Assembly (NCBI GenBank): GCA_028687035.1
Contig: JAQUAX010000013.1
Location: forward strand, 1-64,000
Direction: 5' to 3'
DNA: 64,000 nt
Origin: Dechloromonas sp.
GTDB lineage: Bacteria; Pseudomonadota; Gammaproteobacteria; Burkholderiales; Rhodocyclaceae
Made by a program: the position numbers and the translations under genes. Under the pieces are notes generated by a model, which ran no database searches, was not told the origin of the DNA, and was given only the letters and a program-made list of their open reading frames with translations. This document shows, piece by piece, positions 44,243-53,451 of this stretch. The first letter of the stretch is position 1; every line of letters starts with the position of its first letter.

Positions 44243-46336
44243 TCAGAAGCTGTAGCGGGCGCTGACGCCGGCCAGCCAGGTCGCGCCGGGCGCCGCCTCG
44301 TAGTAGCGCTTGTTGCCGTCGCCGACGACGACCGAGCCGACGTACTGGCGGTCGAAAAGGTTGTCGAAGCGCAGGAAGCCGCGCAGCTTCAGCGAACCGT
44401 ACTGGCGATCGACGCCGAAGCGCAGGTTGGCGATCGCGTAGGCCGGCGCTGCCCGATCGGCATTGCTGTCCTCGACCTCGACCTTGCTGCGGGCGATGCC
44501 CTCGACGGCGGCATGGAAGCCGCTGGCCGGATGCTTCCACGCCAGTTCGCCGAACAGCGCATGGGCGGCGACGCCCGGCAGGCTCTTGCCGGCCTCGACC
44601 ACCTTGGTTGCGCCGGTCGAGGTCGTGTAGCTGAAGCCCTGCTCGTAGTGCGCGTCGAGATAGGTGTAGGCGAGGCGGCTCGTGAAATTGGCAGCCCAGC
44701 GGCTGTCGACCGCGATCTCGATCCCCTGGCGCAGCGTCCTGCCGGCGTTCTGGTAGGCGGTCCGGCCGTTGTCGCTTTCCTTGACGACCAGTTCGTCCTC
44801 GGTGCGGATCTCGAACAGCGCCACGTCGAGCCGGCTGTCGTCGCCGACGTAGGCCTTCAGGCCGGCCTCGAAATGCGTGCTGGTCGACGGCTTCAGTCCG
44901 AAGTTGAAGGAACCGCCGCCGCTCGAGTAGAACATCTCGTTGAAGGTCGGCGCCTCGAAGCCACGCGACGCGCTGGCGTACAGGTTGACGGTCGGGGTCA
45001 GGCGGTACAGCGCGGCGAGGGTCGGCGTCGTCTTCGAATAATCGACGCGGCCGCTGTCGTCGCCGTTGGCCAGGTAGGCGTCATCGACACGGAAGGCGAC
45101 GCGGCTGTGGCGCAGGCCGCCGGTGAAGGTCCAGCGCTCGCCCTGCCACTCGGCCTGCGCATACTGGTCGAAGCTGGCGACGCGGTCCTCCTCGTTGCGG
45201 CGCAGCGTCCCCTTGACGCCCAGCGTGGTACCGATGAAGTTTTCGTAGCCGCGCCGGTCGTCCGTCGACTGTTCGTAGTCGAAGCCGACGGTCGTCGTCA
45301 GCTGGCCGCCGGCCAGGCCGAAGCGTCCGCTCCACCGGCCGGACACGCCGGCGAAGCTGCGGTCGAAATCGATGATGCCGCCTGAATGCCCGGTGTTGTC
45401 CAGCTGGACCGCCCTCGGAATCGACTGGTACTGGATCACCGAGCGTTCGCCGGCGTAGGCCGACAGATGGATGGTCTGCTCGCCGAAGCGGTGCTCGTAG
45501 GCGATGCCGCCCTGCGTGTGCTCGATGCGCTTGCGGGTGTTGTAGAGCAGCGCATTGGCCGCGACGCTGCGCGGGTCGGCGCGATAGGCCTCCCAGGTCT
45601 GGCCGAGCGGGTCCTGGGCGTCCTGGCTGAAGGTGTTGGCGAGCAGCGTCAGCTTGCCGTCCTCGCTCGGCCGGAAGGTCAGCTTGGCCATGCTCTGGTC
45701 GCGCGTCGCCGCGCTGTGCTGGCGGTAGCCGTCGGTCGAGAAGCGCGAGGTATCGAGCACGTAGCCGACTCCGCCGGCCTCGCCCTGGGCGCTGACGTCG
45801 GCCTTCCAGGCGCCGTCGCTGCCGGCCGCGAGGCTGGTCTCGACGCTCGGGGCGCCCTTGCCGTCCGGCGTGAACAGCTGGATCACGCCGCCGGCGTGGT
45901 TGCCGTAGATCGAGGACATCGGCCCGCGCATGACCTCGATGCGCTCGGCGCGGTCGAGGTTGAAGGTCGCCGCCTGGCCCTGGCCGTCCGGCATCGACGC
46001 CGGGATGCCGTCGGCGACCAGGCGGATGCCGCGCACGCCGAAGGCCGAGCGGGCGCCGAAGCCGCGCGACGAGATCTGCAGGTCCTGGGCGTAGTTCTGG
46101 CGGTTCTGCACCGTGATGCCGGGCACCGCGGCCAGCGCCTCGGAAACGTTGACGCGGGCCTGGCCGGCGCCGATGCGCTCGGCATCGACGACATCGACGG
46201 CGGCCGGCAGATCGAAACTGCTGTGTTCGACGCGGCTGCCGCTGACGACGACGCTGTCCAGCGTGACTTCGGCGGCGGACAGCAGGCAGGGGAAAGCGCC
46301 GGCGATCAGCACGGCGAGGCGGTTGGATTTGATCAT
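44243..46336 (-). CDS. TonB-dependent receptor, PqqU/YncD-like
   Basis: A 697-residue receptor: signal peptide (to about LLSAAE), plug with VNVSEALAAVPGITVQNRQN, YAQDLQISSRGFGARSAFGV and DGIPASMPDGQGQ, and barrel ending SARYSF. These plug stretches closely recall E. coli YncD, now known as PqqU, which imports pyrroloquinoline quinone. It starts 33 bases after pqqD, so PQQ (or a PQQ-metal species) is the best guess. The assignment rests on remembered YncD features. Confidence 0.82.
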   Translation of the reverse strand: MIKSNRLAVLIAGAFPCLLSAAEVTLDSVVVSGSRVEHSSFDLPAAVDVVDAERIGAGQARVNVSEALAAVPGITVQNRQNYAQDLQISSRGFGARSAFGVRGIRLVADGIPASMPDGQGQAATFNLDRAERIEVMRGPMSSIYGNHAGGVIQLFTPDGKGAPSVETSLAAGSDGAWKADVSAQGEAGGVGYVLDTSRFSTDGYRQHSAATRDQSMAKLTFRPSEDGKLTLLANTFSQDAQDPLGQTWEAYRADPRSVAANALLYNTRKRIEHTQGGIAYEHRFGEQTIHLSAYAGERSVIQYQSIPRAVQLDNTGHSGGIIDFDRSFAGVSGRWSGRFGLAGGQLTTTVGFDYEQSTDDRRGYENFIGTTLGVKGTLRRNEEDRVASFDQYAQAEWQGERWTFTGGLRHSRVAFRVDDAYLANGDDSGRVDYSKTTPTLAALYRLTPTVNLYASASRGFEAPTFNEMFYSSGGGSFNFGLKPSTSTHFEAGLKAYVGDDSRLDVALFEIRTEDELVVKESDNGRTAYQNAGRTLRQGIEIAVDSRWAANFTSRLAYTYLDAHYEQGFSYTTSTGATKVVEAGKSLPGVAAHALFGELAWKHPASGFHAAVEGIARSKVEVEDSNADRAAPAYAIANLRFGVDRQYGSLKLRGFLRFDNLFDRQYVGSVVVGDGNKRYYEAAPGATWLAGVSARYSF

Positions 46337-46369
46337 GTCGTTCTTCTTGGGGCGGAATCGGCGGTTCGG

Positions 46370-46639
46370 CTAGCGCAGCCAGCCCTTGTCCCGGGCGGCG
46401 GTCAGGAAGGCCCGGGTATCGTTGGCGATGGCGTCGCGGTGGCCGGGAAAGGCGGCGTCGAGGTCGGCGACGATCTCGTCGGCATCGCGCTCGCCGTTGC
46501 AGCGCGCGAGGATTTCGGCGGCGGCCGGGTTGAGTTTGATCAGGCCTTCCGGGTAGAGCAGGATGTGCGCATCCTGGCTGGCTTCCCAGCGGAAGACGTA
46601 ATGCGGATTGAGGCGCGGGCGGAATTCGGCGGCGGTCAT
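46370..46639 (-). CDS. pqqD: PqqD, PQQ peptide chaperone
   Basis: An 89-residue PqqD: FRPRLNPHYVFRWE, then LLYPEGLIKLNPAAAEIL and CNGERDADEIVADL are standard family features. It binds the PqqA peptide and presents it to PqqE. It stands apart from pqqE, between pqqA and the receptor gene. Confidence 0.92.
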   Translation of the reverse strand: MTAAEFRPRLNPHYVFRWEASQDAHILLYPEGLIKLNPAAAEILARCNGERDADEIVADLDAAFPGHRDAIANDTRAFLTAARDKGWLR

Positions 46640-46681
46640 GGCATCGGTCGACGGCTCCCGCCGGAGCGGGAGCGCTGCCGC

Positions 46682-46756
46682 TCAGCGGACGTAGACGTAA
46701 GCGGTGACTTCGAAGCCGAGGCGGATTTCGCAGTAGGCGGGGGTTTGCCAGTTCAT
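46682..46756 (-). CDS. pqqA: PqqA, PQQ precursor peptide
   Basis: A 24-residue peptide beginning MNWQTPAYCEIRLGF and ending EVTAYVYVR. E16 and Y20, the residues cross-linked to make PQQ, are in the usual positions, and the length matches PqqA. AGGAGACAT lies just before the ATG. Here pqqA follows pqqC instead of leading the operon. Confidence 0.93.
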   Translation of the reverse strand: MNWQTPAYCEIRLGFEVTAYVYVR

Positions 46757-46854
46757 GGGATGTCTCCTTGATTGTGCGGGGCGGCACCCTGCCGCCCCTG
46801 GAACCGATTATTCGTCGCGGTCGACCGCGCGGCGACCGGCCTTTTGCCAAAAAG

Positions 46855-46875
46855 GCCTCATGAAAATCATGAGGC
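46855..46875. promoter_or_regulatory. 21-bp palindrome ahead of pqqA, shared with pqqE
   Basis: Perfect dyad with arms GCCTCATGA and TCATGAGGC around AAA, overlapping the pqqC stop. On the minus strand it is followed by CTTTTT, so it could be a terminator, but a near copy without T-run occurs upstream of pqqE (49803-49823), at a similar distance from the start codon. A second hairpin (GGCCTTTT / AAAAGGCC, 46838-46857) follows. Operator or attenuator for pqqA expression. Confidence 0.6.
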
Positions 46876-47619
46876 AACCCGGGTCATCGGCGTATAGGCG
46901 CCCCAGCCCTCGATCTGCACCGGGCAATGGGCGAGCAGCATGGCGTCGAGCATCGACCACAGCAGGTCAAGCTTGAACTGCAGGATGGCCAGCGCGCGTT
47001 CCTGCAGCTCGCGGGTATTGAAGTGGCCGAGCGTGATGCGCAGGCCGTTGATGACGTCGCGCGGCGCCTCGGTCAGGCGGCGCTGGAAGTAGTCGTAGCC
47101 TTCCGGCTCGATCCACGGGTAGTGCGTCGGCCAGTGGTCGAGGCGGGACTTGTGGATGGTCGGCGCGAACAGCTCGGTCAGGGACGACGCGGCGGCCTCC
47201 TGCCACGGGCTGTGGCGGGCGAAATTGATGTAGGCGTCGACGGCGAAGCGCACGCCGGGCAGCACCCGCTCCTGCGAGACGATCTGCTCGCGGGTCAGGC
47301 CGACCGCCTCGCCGAGGCGGATCCAGGCCTCGATGCCGCCGGCCTCGCCGCCGTAGCCGTCGTGGTCGAGGATGCGCTGCACCCAGTGGCGGCGGACTTC
47401 GCGGTCCGGGCAGTTGGCCATGATCGCAGCGTCCTTGATCGGGATGCTGATCTGGTAGTAATAGCGGTTGGCGACCCAGGCCTGCAGCTGCTCGCGGCTG
47501 CATTTGCCCTCGTGCATCATGACCTGGAAGGGATGGTGGATGTGGTAGCTGCGGCTGCGTGCGCGCAGCCGCTCCTCGAATTCCTCCGCGGTCCACGCCT
47601 TCAGTTCGTCCATTTTCAT
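46867..47619 (-). CDS. pqqC: PqqC, pyrroloquinoline-quinone synthase
   Basis: A 250-residue cofactor-less oxidase that catalyses the last ring closure and oxidation to PQQ. Family features include [31 protein letters not shown] and [20 protein letters not shown]. Start 47619 fits GGAGACAG. It follows pqqB by 13 bases. Confidence 0.95.
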   Translation of the reverse strand: MKMDELKAWTAEEFEERLRARSRSYHIHHPFQVMMHEGKCSREQLQAWVANRYYYQISIPIKDAAIMANCPDREVRRHWVQRILDHDGYGGEAGGIEAWIRLGEAVGLTREQIVSQERVLPGVRFAVDAYINFARHSPWQEAAASSLTELFAPTIHKSRLDHWPTHYPWIEPEGYDYFQRRLTEAPRDVINGLRITLGHFNTRELQERALAILQFKLDLLWSMLDAMLLAHCPVQIEGWGAYTPMTRVAS

Positions 47620-47632
47620 GCTTCTGTCTCCT

Positions 47633-48550
47633 TTATGGTTGGTAGTCGATCAGCATTCCGTCGTAGGACACTTCGATGCCGGCCCGCGTCAGTTCGGCAC
47701 GCTGCGGCGAGTCCTCGTCGAGAATGGGATTGGTGTTGTTGATGTGGATCAGCACCTTGCGCGGCCGCGGGTAGCGGCCGAGCAGTTCGATCATGCCGTC
47801 CGGCCCGGACTGCGGCAGGTGGCCGATCGAACGCGAGGTCTTGGGCGCGATGCCGAGCCGGATCATCTCGTCATCGGTCCAGAAGGTGCCGTCGATCAGC
47901 ACGCAGTCGGCGTCGGCCAGGAAGGGCTCGAGGTGCGGCGCCATCGCGCCGAAGCCCGGCGCGTAGAAGATGCGGCGGCCGGACTCGTCCTCGATCAGCA
48001 CACCGATGTTGTCGCCCGGATGCGGGTCCTCGCGGTGCGGCGAATACGGGGGCGCCTTGCTCGACAGCGGCACCGGCGTGAAGCGCAACCCCGCCGCCCC
48101 GGAGACAAGGAAAGGCGACGGGGGCGTGGTCTGCACCGGCTGCCAGCGGACGGTGCAGAAGTGGGAAAGAACGTTGAAGATCGGATTGCCCGTGGTCAGG
48201 TCCTCGCGCACCTGCGGCGTGCACCAGACGTCGAGCGGCTTGCCCTCGCGCAGCATGAACAGGCCGGTGGTGTGGTCGATCTGCGCGTCGATCAGCACGA
48301 TGCCGGCGATTCCCGTGTCGCGCAGCGCGCGGCCCGGCTGCAGCGCCCGGTTGGCCTTGAACTGCGTCAGGATGTCGGGCGATGCGTTGAACAGCACCCA
48401 GTCGGTGCCGTTGGCGCTGACCGCGATCGACGACTGGGTGCGCGGCGTCGCCCGCACGCTGCCGTCGCGCACGCCGGCGCAGTTGCGGCAGTTGCAGTTC
48501 CACTGCGGGAAGCCGCCGCCGGCGGCGGAACCGAGAACGAGTAGCTGCAT
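47633..48550 (-). CDS. pqqB: PqqB, metallo-beta-lactamase-fold hydroxylase
   Basis: A 305-residue Pqq[19 protein letters not shown] at the N-terminus with the zinc Cys motif [22 protein letters not shown] and [15 protein letters not shown]. It oxidises the tyrosine-derived part of the precursor. It lies 31 bases after pqqE. Confidence 0.95.
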   Translation of the reverse strand: MQLLVLGSAAGGGFPQWNCNCRNCAGVRDGSVRATPRTQSSIAVSANGTDWVLFNASPDILTQFKANRALQPGRALRDTGIAGIVLIDAQIDHTTGLFMLREGKPLDVWCTPQVREDLTTGNPIFNVLSHFCTVRWQPVQTTPPSPFLVSGAAGLRFTPVPLSSKAPPYSPHREDPHPGDNIGVLIEDESGRRIFYAPGFGAMAPHLEPFLADADCVLIDGTFWTDDEMIRLGIAPKTSRSIGHLPQSGPDGMIELLGRYPRPRKVLIHINNTNPILDEDSPQRAELTRAGIEVSYDGMLIDYQP

Positions 48551-48581
48551 TTTTGTCCTTTGCTTGCGGTCGACCGCGAAA

Positions 48582-49718
48582 TCAGGCCAGAAAGGCCGTC
48601 GTCACCGCCTGCGCCGAGCGCTTGACCAGCGGCTTGTGGAAGCGCAGCGGGCGCGCCGCTTCGGCGACCGCGGCCCGGACCACGGCGTGGTGCGGCGAGC
48701 GGCTGCACGCCGGGTCGGTCGCGTTGGCGTCGCCGGTCAGCAGCAGCGCCTGGCAGCGGCAGCCGCCGAAATCCTTTTCCTTGTCGCCGCACGAGGCGCA
48801 CGGCTCGGGCAGCCAGTCGAGGCCGCGATACTTGCGGAACAGCGGCGACTCGTTCCAGATCCACGCCAGCGGCTTGTCGCGCAGCGAATGGAATTCGAGG
48901 CCGGGAATCACCCGCGCCTCCTGGCAGGGCATCGGCACGCCGTCCGGGGCCAGCGTCAGGTGGATCGCGCCCCAGCCGTTCATGCAGGCCTTCGGCCGGC
49001 CCTCGTAGTAGTCGGGGATCACGAAGTAAATGGTCATCGCCTGGCCGAGCTTGTCGCGCCAGCGGTTGACGGTCGCCTCGGCCGCCTTCAGCTCCTCGAG
49101 CGTCGGCATCAGCTCGTCGCGGTTCATCAGCGCCCAGTTGTAATACTGGATGTTGGCGAACTCGATGTACTCGATGCCCAACCCGGCCGCCCACTCGATC
49201 AGCGCGTCGGCCTCGGCGATGTTCTGCTTGAACACCGGCACGTTCAACACCATCGGGAAGCCGTGCTGCTTGATCAGCCGGGCCGCTTCCATCTTCAGTT
49301 CGTGGGCGCGCGCGCCGACCAGCGCGTCGGTCAGCTCCGCCCGCGCCGCCTGCAGCGACAGCTGCACGTGCTTGAGGCCGGCCGCCTTCAGCGCCCGCAG
49401 GCGCTCCTCGGTCAGGCCGATGCCGGAAGTGATCAGGTTGGTGTAGAAGCCGAGTCGGTCGGCGTAGGCGACCAGCTCCTCGAGATCGTCGCGCAGCAGC
49501 GGCTCGCCGCCGGTGAAGCCGAGTTGCAGCGCGCCCAGCGCGCGGGTTTCCTCGAGCGCCTTCTTCCATTCCCCGGTCGTCAGCTCGCGCCGGCCGTAGT
49601 CGTCGAAATCGAGCGGGTTGTTGCACCACGAGCACTTCAGCGGGCAGCGGTAGGTCAGTTCCAGCGACACCCAGAGCGGCTTGCCCTGGCCGTCGAGGCG
49701 GGGGGTCTGTGAGGACAT
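48582..49718 (-). CDS. pqqE: PqqE, radical SAM enzyme
   Basis: A 378-residue radical-SAM SPASM protein that joins the Glu and Tyr of PqqA. 4Fe-4S motif CPLKCSWC near residues 31-38, GGEPLLRDDLEELV, and a Cys-rich C-terminal SPASM region (CASCGDKEKDFGGCRCQ). Here it is the first gene of the minus-strand pqq block, behind a palindrome at 49803. Confidence 0.95.
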   Translation of the reverse strand: MSSQTPRLDGQGKPLWVSLELTYRCPLKCSWCNNPLDFDDYGRRELTTGEWKKALEETRALGALQLGFTGGEPLLRDDLEELVAYADRLGFYTNLITSGIGLTEERLRALKAAGLKHVQLSLQAARAELTDALVGARAHELKMEAARLIKQHGFPMVLNVPVFKQNIAEADALIEWAAGLGIEYIEFANIQYYNWALMNRDELMPTLEELKAAEATVNRWRDKLGQAMTIYFVIPDYYEGRPKACMNGWGAIHLTLAPDGVPMPCQEARVIPGLEFHSLRDKPLAWIWNESPLFRKYRGLDWLPEPCASCGDKEKDFGGCRCQALLLTGDANATDPACSRSPHHAVVRAAVAEAARPLRFHKPLVKRSAQAVTTAFLA

Positions 49719-49802
49719 CGGAATTCCTTTCGTGGGCGGCGAGGCGATGAAGCATTGTTCCCCGCGGTCGGCACCCCCAGCGCCCGGAAAATCGGGAAGC
49801 GG

Positions 49803-49823
49803 GACTCATGATTTTCGCGAGGC
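49803..49823. promoter_or_regulatory. Second copy of the pqq palindrome, upstream of pqqE
   Basis: Read on the minus strand it is GCCTCGCGA-AAA-TCATGAGTC, identical to the pqqA-side palindrome (46855-46875) at 18 of 21 positions. It lies 85 bases before the pqqE start (the other copy lies 99 before pqqA). A shared operator is the simplest reading. Confidence 0.55.
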
Positions 49824-49922
49824 GGCCGAATTGAGGCAGTATGGCGGCCACTGCCGCCACGAGAAGGTCCATGGAGTTGCTGCGCCCGAGCCCGCCGTTT
49901 GCCGTCACCGCCGTCCCCGATC

Positions 49923-51146
49923 ATGCCTGACGACCTCGAACCGGCCTCCACCGCCGCCGACAGCGGACGCGGCAGCGCCGCCGAAGTGCTGGGCGCCTTC
50001 CTGAAGCTCGGCCTGACCTCGTTCGGCGGGCCGGTGGCCCACCTCGGCTATTTCCGCAGCGAGTTCGTCGAACGCCGCCGCTGGCTCGACGACCGGCATT
50101 ATTCCGACCTGGTCGCCCTCTGCCAGTTCCTGCCCGGCCCGGCCAGCAGCCAGGTCGGCATGGCCCTCGGCCTCGGACGGGCCGGCTGGGCCGGCGCGCT
50201 GGCCGCCTGGATCGGCTTCACGCTGCCGTCGGCCGTCGCGCTGATCCTGTTCGCGTTCGGCGTCGCCCACTGGGCCGGACTGGCGCAGTCCGGCATCGTG
50301 CATGGCCTGAAGGTGATGGCCGTCGCCGTGGTCGCCCAGGCCGTCTGGGGCATAGCCAAGTCGCTGTGCCCGGACCGCCTGCGCGGCGGCATCGCGATCG
50401 CCGCCGCGCTGCTGTGCATCGCGCTGGCCTCGACCTTCGGCCAGATGGCCGCGATCGCGCTCGGCGGCCTGCTCGGCTGGCGGCTGCTGCCCCCGCCGCC
50501 GGCCGCGCCGGCGACGCACCCGGATGCCGGAATCAGCCGGAAGACCGGCGCGCTGCTGCTCGGCCTGTTCGCCCTGCTGCTGCTCGGGCTGCCGGCGCTG
50601 GCCGCCCTCTCCGGTTCGCTGCTGCTCTCCGCGGTCGCGGCCTTCTACCAGGCCGGCTCGCTGGTCTTCGGCGGCGGGCACGTCGTGCTGCCGCTGCTGC
50701 AGGCCGGCGTCGTTCCGCCGGGCTGGGTCGGCAACGATGCCTTCCTGGCCGGCTACGGCGCGGCGCAGGCCGTGCCGGGCCCGCTCTTCACCTTCGCCGC
50801 CTTCCTCGGCGCCGCGATGCCCGCGCCGGCCGGCGGATGGTTCGGCGGCATCGTGCTGCTGCTGGCCATCTTCCTGCCCGCCTTCCTGCTCGTCGCCGGC
50901 ACCCTGCCGTACTGGGAAAGCCTGCGCCGGCGCGCCGCCGTCCAGCGCGCGATGGGCGGCATCAACGCCGCCGTCGTCGGCATCCTCGGGGCGGCGCTCC
51001 ACGACCCGGTATGGACGAGCGCCATCCACGGCAACGCGGATTTCGCGCTGGCGCTGGCCGCGTACGGACTGCTGACCTTCGGCCGGATGTCGCCGGTCTT
51101 CGTCGTCGCCCTCGCCGCGCTCGCCGGCGGCCTGCTCGCCGGCTGA
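49923..51146 (+). CDS. chrA: Chromate transporter ChrA
   Basis: A 407-residue inner-membrane CHR-family exporter made of two homologous halves. The first contains FLKLGLTSFGGPVAHLGYF and LCQFLPGPASSQVGMALG, the second FYQAGSLVFGGGHVVLPLL and GYGAAQAVPGPLFTFAAFLG. Exports chromate. Single gene divergent from pqqE; bases 49719-49922 hold both promoters. Confidence 0.93.
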   Translation: MPDDLEPASTAADSGRGSAAEVLGAFLKLGLTSFGGPVAHLGYFRSEFVERRRWLDDRHYSDLVALCQFLPGPASSQVGMALGLGRAGWAGALAAWIGFTLPSAVALILFAFGVAHWAGLAQSGIVHGLKVMAVAVVAQAVWGIAKSLCPDRLRGGIAIAAALLCIALASTFGQMAAIALGGLLGWRLLPPPPAAPATHPDAGISRKTGALLLGLFALLLLGLPALAALSGSLLLSAVAAFYQAGSLVFGGGHVVLPLLQAGVVPPGWVGNDAFLAGYGAAQAVPGPLFTFAAFLGAAMPAPAGGWFGGIVLLLAIFLPAFLLVAGTLPYWESLRRRAAVQRAMGGINAAVVGILGAALHDPVWTSAIHGNADFALALAAYGLLTFGRMSPVFVVALAALAGGLLAG

Positions 51147-51184
51147 ACTCCCCCATCGCGCGGCGGCCGGGAAAATCCGGCGGC

Positions 51185-51198
51185 TTGATGGGAATCAA
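51185..51198. promoter_or_regulatory. FNR box ahead of the CZB chemoreceptor
   Basis: TTGATGGGAATCAA is an exact TTGAT-N4-ATCAA site, 62 bases before the chemoreceptor start, a position suited to activation under low oxygen. Confidence 0.8.
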
Positions 51199-51260
51199 GC
51201 CGCCCGCGGTAATTTCCGAGTAAATTACTCAACATTTATCGGAGCACGGCGGGAGACGGT

Positions 51261-52367
51261 ATGTTCGGAATCAACGCGAAACGGGAGCTGGCGGCGGCGC
51301 TGGCCGAAAACGCCCGGCTGCAGGCGCGCACGGAGGCGCTGCAGGCGGAACTGGAGGCGACCCGGGAACGTCTCGCCGGCGTCGAATCGCAAGGGCGGCA
51401 GCTGGCCGCCCGGCAGCTGCTGCTCGATGGCGTCGTCGGCAACATCCCGCGTTTCGGGGAATCGCTGTCCGGCATCCGGCAGTCTTTCTCGGGGCTGTCC
51501 AGCCAGCTGAACGACGACTCGGCCAAGGCGCGTACCGCCGCGGCCGAATCCGACGCCAACCGGGCCGCGTTCGAGAAGATCGCCGCCAGCCTGCATGCGA
51601 TGTTCGAGCGCATCCGCGCCGCCGGCCGGAGCGTCGAGGACCTGTCGATGCGGGCCGGCGAAATCGGCGGCATCGTCCAGCTGATCAAGGAAATCGCCGA
51701 ACAGACCAACCTGCTGGCGCTGAACGCCGCAATCGAGGCGGCCCGGGCCGGCGAGGCCGGCCGCGGCTTCGCGGTTGTCGCCGACGAAGTCCGGAAACTG
51801 GCCGAGCGGACCGCGAAGGCGACCACCGAGATCGGCTCGCTGGTCGGCCGCATCCAGAAGGAAACCGGCCAGGCGCGGGAAATCATGGAAACCGGCGCCG
51901 GCGACGCAGCCAGTCACAGCGCCGAGAGCGAGGCGGCGATGCGCAGCATGGACCGCCTGCTCGGCCTGTCGCTGCACATGCAGCAGACCATCGCGTCGTC
52001 GTCCCGGCTGGCCAACGCGGAATTGGCCAATATCGAGGAGTTGACCCTGAAACTGGAGGTCTACAAGGTGCTGCTCGGGCTGTCCGACCTCGCCGCGGAA
52101 GACCTGCCGGACGAAACCCAGTGCCGGCTCGGGCGCTGGTATTACGAAGGCGAAGGCAAGGCGGAATTTTCGCGCCTGCCCGGCTACCGGGAAATGGAAG
52201 CGCCCCACCGCGCGGTACACGAACACGCCCGGCAGGCCGTCGAGCGCTATCGCGGCAAGGACTTCACCGGCGCCCTGGAAGCCCTGACCCGGATGGAAAC
52301 CGCCAACCTGAAGGTGATGGACGGCATGCAGCACATCCTGGCGTCCGGCGCCGGACGGGAGGGCTGA
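51261..52367 (+). CDS. Soluble methyl-accepting chemoreceptor with CZB domain
   Basis: A 368-residue cytoplasmic chemoreceptor without membrane helices: N-terminal coiled coil (10-50), signalling hairpin with [20 protein letters not shown] and [17 protein letters not shown] (about 150-190), and a C-terminal chemoreceptor zinc-binding domain (about 270-350: [21 protein letters not shown]). The Cys and two His of the zinc site are present; the first His of the usual H-C-H-H set seems replaced by Leu/Glu. CZB domains sense zinc or oxidants such as HOCl. An FNR box precedes it. Confidence 0.88.
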   Translation: MFGINAKRELAAALAENARLQARTEALQAELEATRERLAGVESQGRQLAARQLLLDGVVGNIPRFGESLSGIRQSFSGLSSQLNDDSAKARTAAAESDANRAAFEKIAASLHAMFERIRAAGRSVEDLSMRAGEIGGIVQLIKEIAEQTNLLALNAAIEAARAGEAGRGFAVVADEVRKLAERTAKATTEIGSLVGRIQKETGQAREIMETGAGDAASHSAESEAAMRSMDRLLGLSLHMQQTIASSSRLANAELANIEELTLKLEVYKVLLGLSDLAAEDLPDETQCRLGRWYYEGEGKAEFSRLPGYREMEAPHRAVHEHARQAVERYRGKDFTGALEALTRMETANLKVMDGMQHILASGAGREG

Positions 52368-52500
52368 TCGAACGCGGCCGGCGCGCATCCGTCGCCCCTC
52401 CCGTCGAGGTCGGCCGCGCCGCCGCTCGAGAACGGGCCCGGGAAAGGGATTGCCGGAGCAGCGGTCGCCCGAGGGCTGCGACTCCGCCGCCGATCGCCCC

Positions 52501-53451
52501 TCAGCCGACCCGTACCCCCGCGGCTTCGGCGACCCAGTCCAGCGCCCTGATGCAGGCGCGGGCCATCGCCGGCTCCAGGGCCGCGTGGCCGGCGCCGGCG
52601 ACCGGCACCCAGGTCGCTTCCGGCCACGCGTGATGCAGGCGGCGGGCGACCTGCGGCGGGCAGACCGGGTCGGCCATGCCCTGCACGATCGCGCCGGGCA
52701 GGTGGCGCAGCCGTTCGGCGCCGGCCAGCAGCTGGCCGGGCGCGACGAAGCAGTCGCGCGCCAGGTAGTGCATCTGGATGCGCGCCTTGGCCAGCTGCCT
52801 TTCGTCCGGCGGGCCGGCCAGCGGCGCATCGCCGATCAGCGCCCGCTCGTAGTTCAGCCAGGCCGCCGCCGTTTCGCCGGCCACCCGGGGATCGTCGCCG
52901 AGGATGCGGCGGGCGTAGGCGCCGAGCAGGTCGCCCCGCTCGGCAGCCGGCACGGCCGCGGCGAAGGCGGCATGCGCACCGCCCGGGCCGGCGTTGTCGC
53001 CGCGGACGTAGGCGTCGATCTCGTCGCGCGAACCGAGGAAAATGCCGCGCAGCACCAGGCCCAGCACGCGCTCCGGAAACAGCTGCGCGTAGGCCAGGCC
53101 GAGCAGGCTGCCCCAGGAGCCGCCGAAGACCAGCCAGGCCGGAATGCCGAGCGCCTCGCGGATGTCGTCGAGATCGGCGACCAGGTCGGCCGTGGTGTTG
53201 GCGGCCAGCCCGCCGAGCGGCTGGCTGCGGCCGGCGCCGCGCTGGTCGACGAAGATGGCGCGGTAGCGGCCCGGATCGAACAGCCGGCGCTGGCCGAGCG
53301 AGCAGCCGCTGCCCGGCCCGCCGTGCAGGAAGAGCACCGGCAGGCCGTCGGCCGGCCCGCATTCCTCGACGTGCAGCACGTGGCCGTCGCCGACCGCCAT
53401 CCGCCGGGCCAGCCGGGGCCGGGCGGCGGGAAACAGGGGATCGTGGCTCAA
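52501..53451 (-). CDS. pip: Proline iminopeptidase
   Basis: A 316-residue alpha/beta-hydrolase that removes N-terminal proline. It has the oxyanion motif FLHGGPGSGC, FVDQRGAGRS and the nucleophile elbow GGSWGSLLGLAYAQ, with the catalytic Asp and His near VQGMADPVCPP and GAGHAALEP. It begins right after the regulator stop (no gap), so it is co-transcribed with the two-component genes, an odd partnership. A short GC hairpin-rich gap follows to 52367. Confidence 0.9.
   Translation of the reverse strand: MSHDPLFPAARPRLARRMAVGDGHVLHVEECGPADGLPVLFLHGGPGSGCSLGQRRLFDPGRYRAIFVDQRGAGRSQPLGGLAANTTADLVADLDDIREALGIPAWLVFGGSWGSLLGLAYAQLFPERVLGLVLRGIFLGSRDEIDAYVRGDNAGPGGAHAAFAAAVPAAERGDLLGAYARRILGDDPRVAGETAAAWLNYERALIGDAPLAGPPDERQLAKARIQMHYLARDCFVAPGQLLAGAERLRHLPGAIVQGMADPVCPPQVARRLHHAWPEATWVPVAGAGHAALEPAMARACIRALDWVAEAAGVRVG

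Noticed and set aside
46855..46875. Plain rho-independent terminator of pqqC
   Set aside because: Possible, but a near copy without T-run upstream of pqqE makes a simple terminator an incomplete explanation; kept as a candidate operator.
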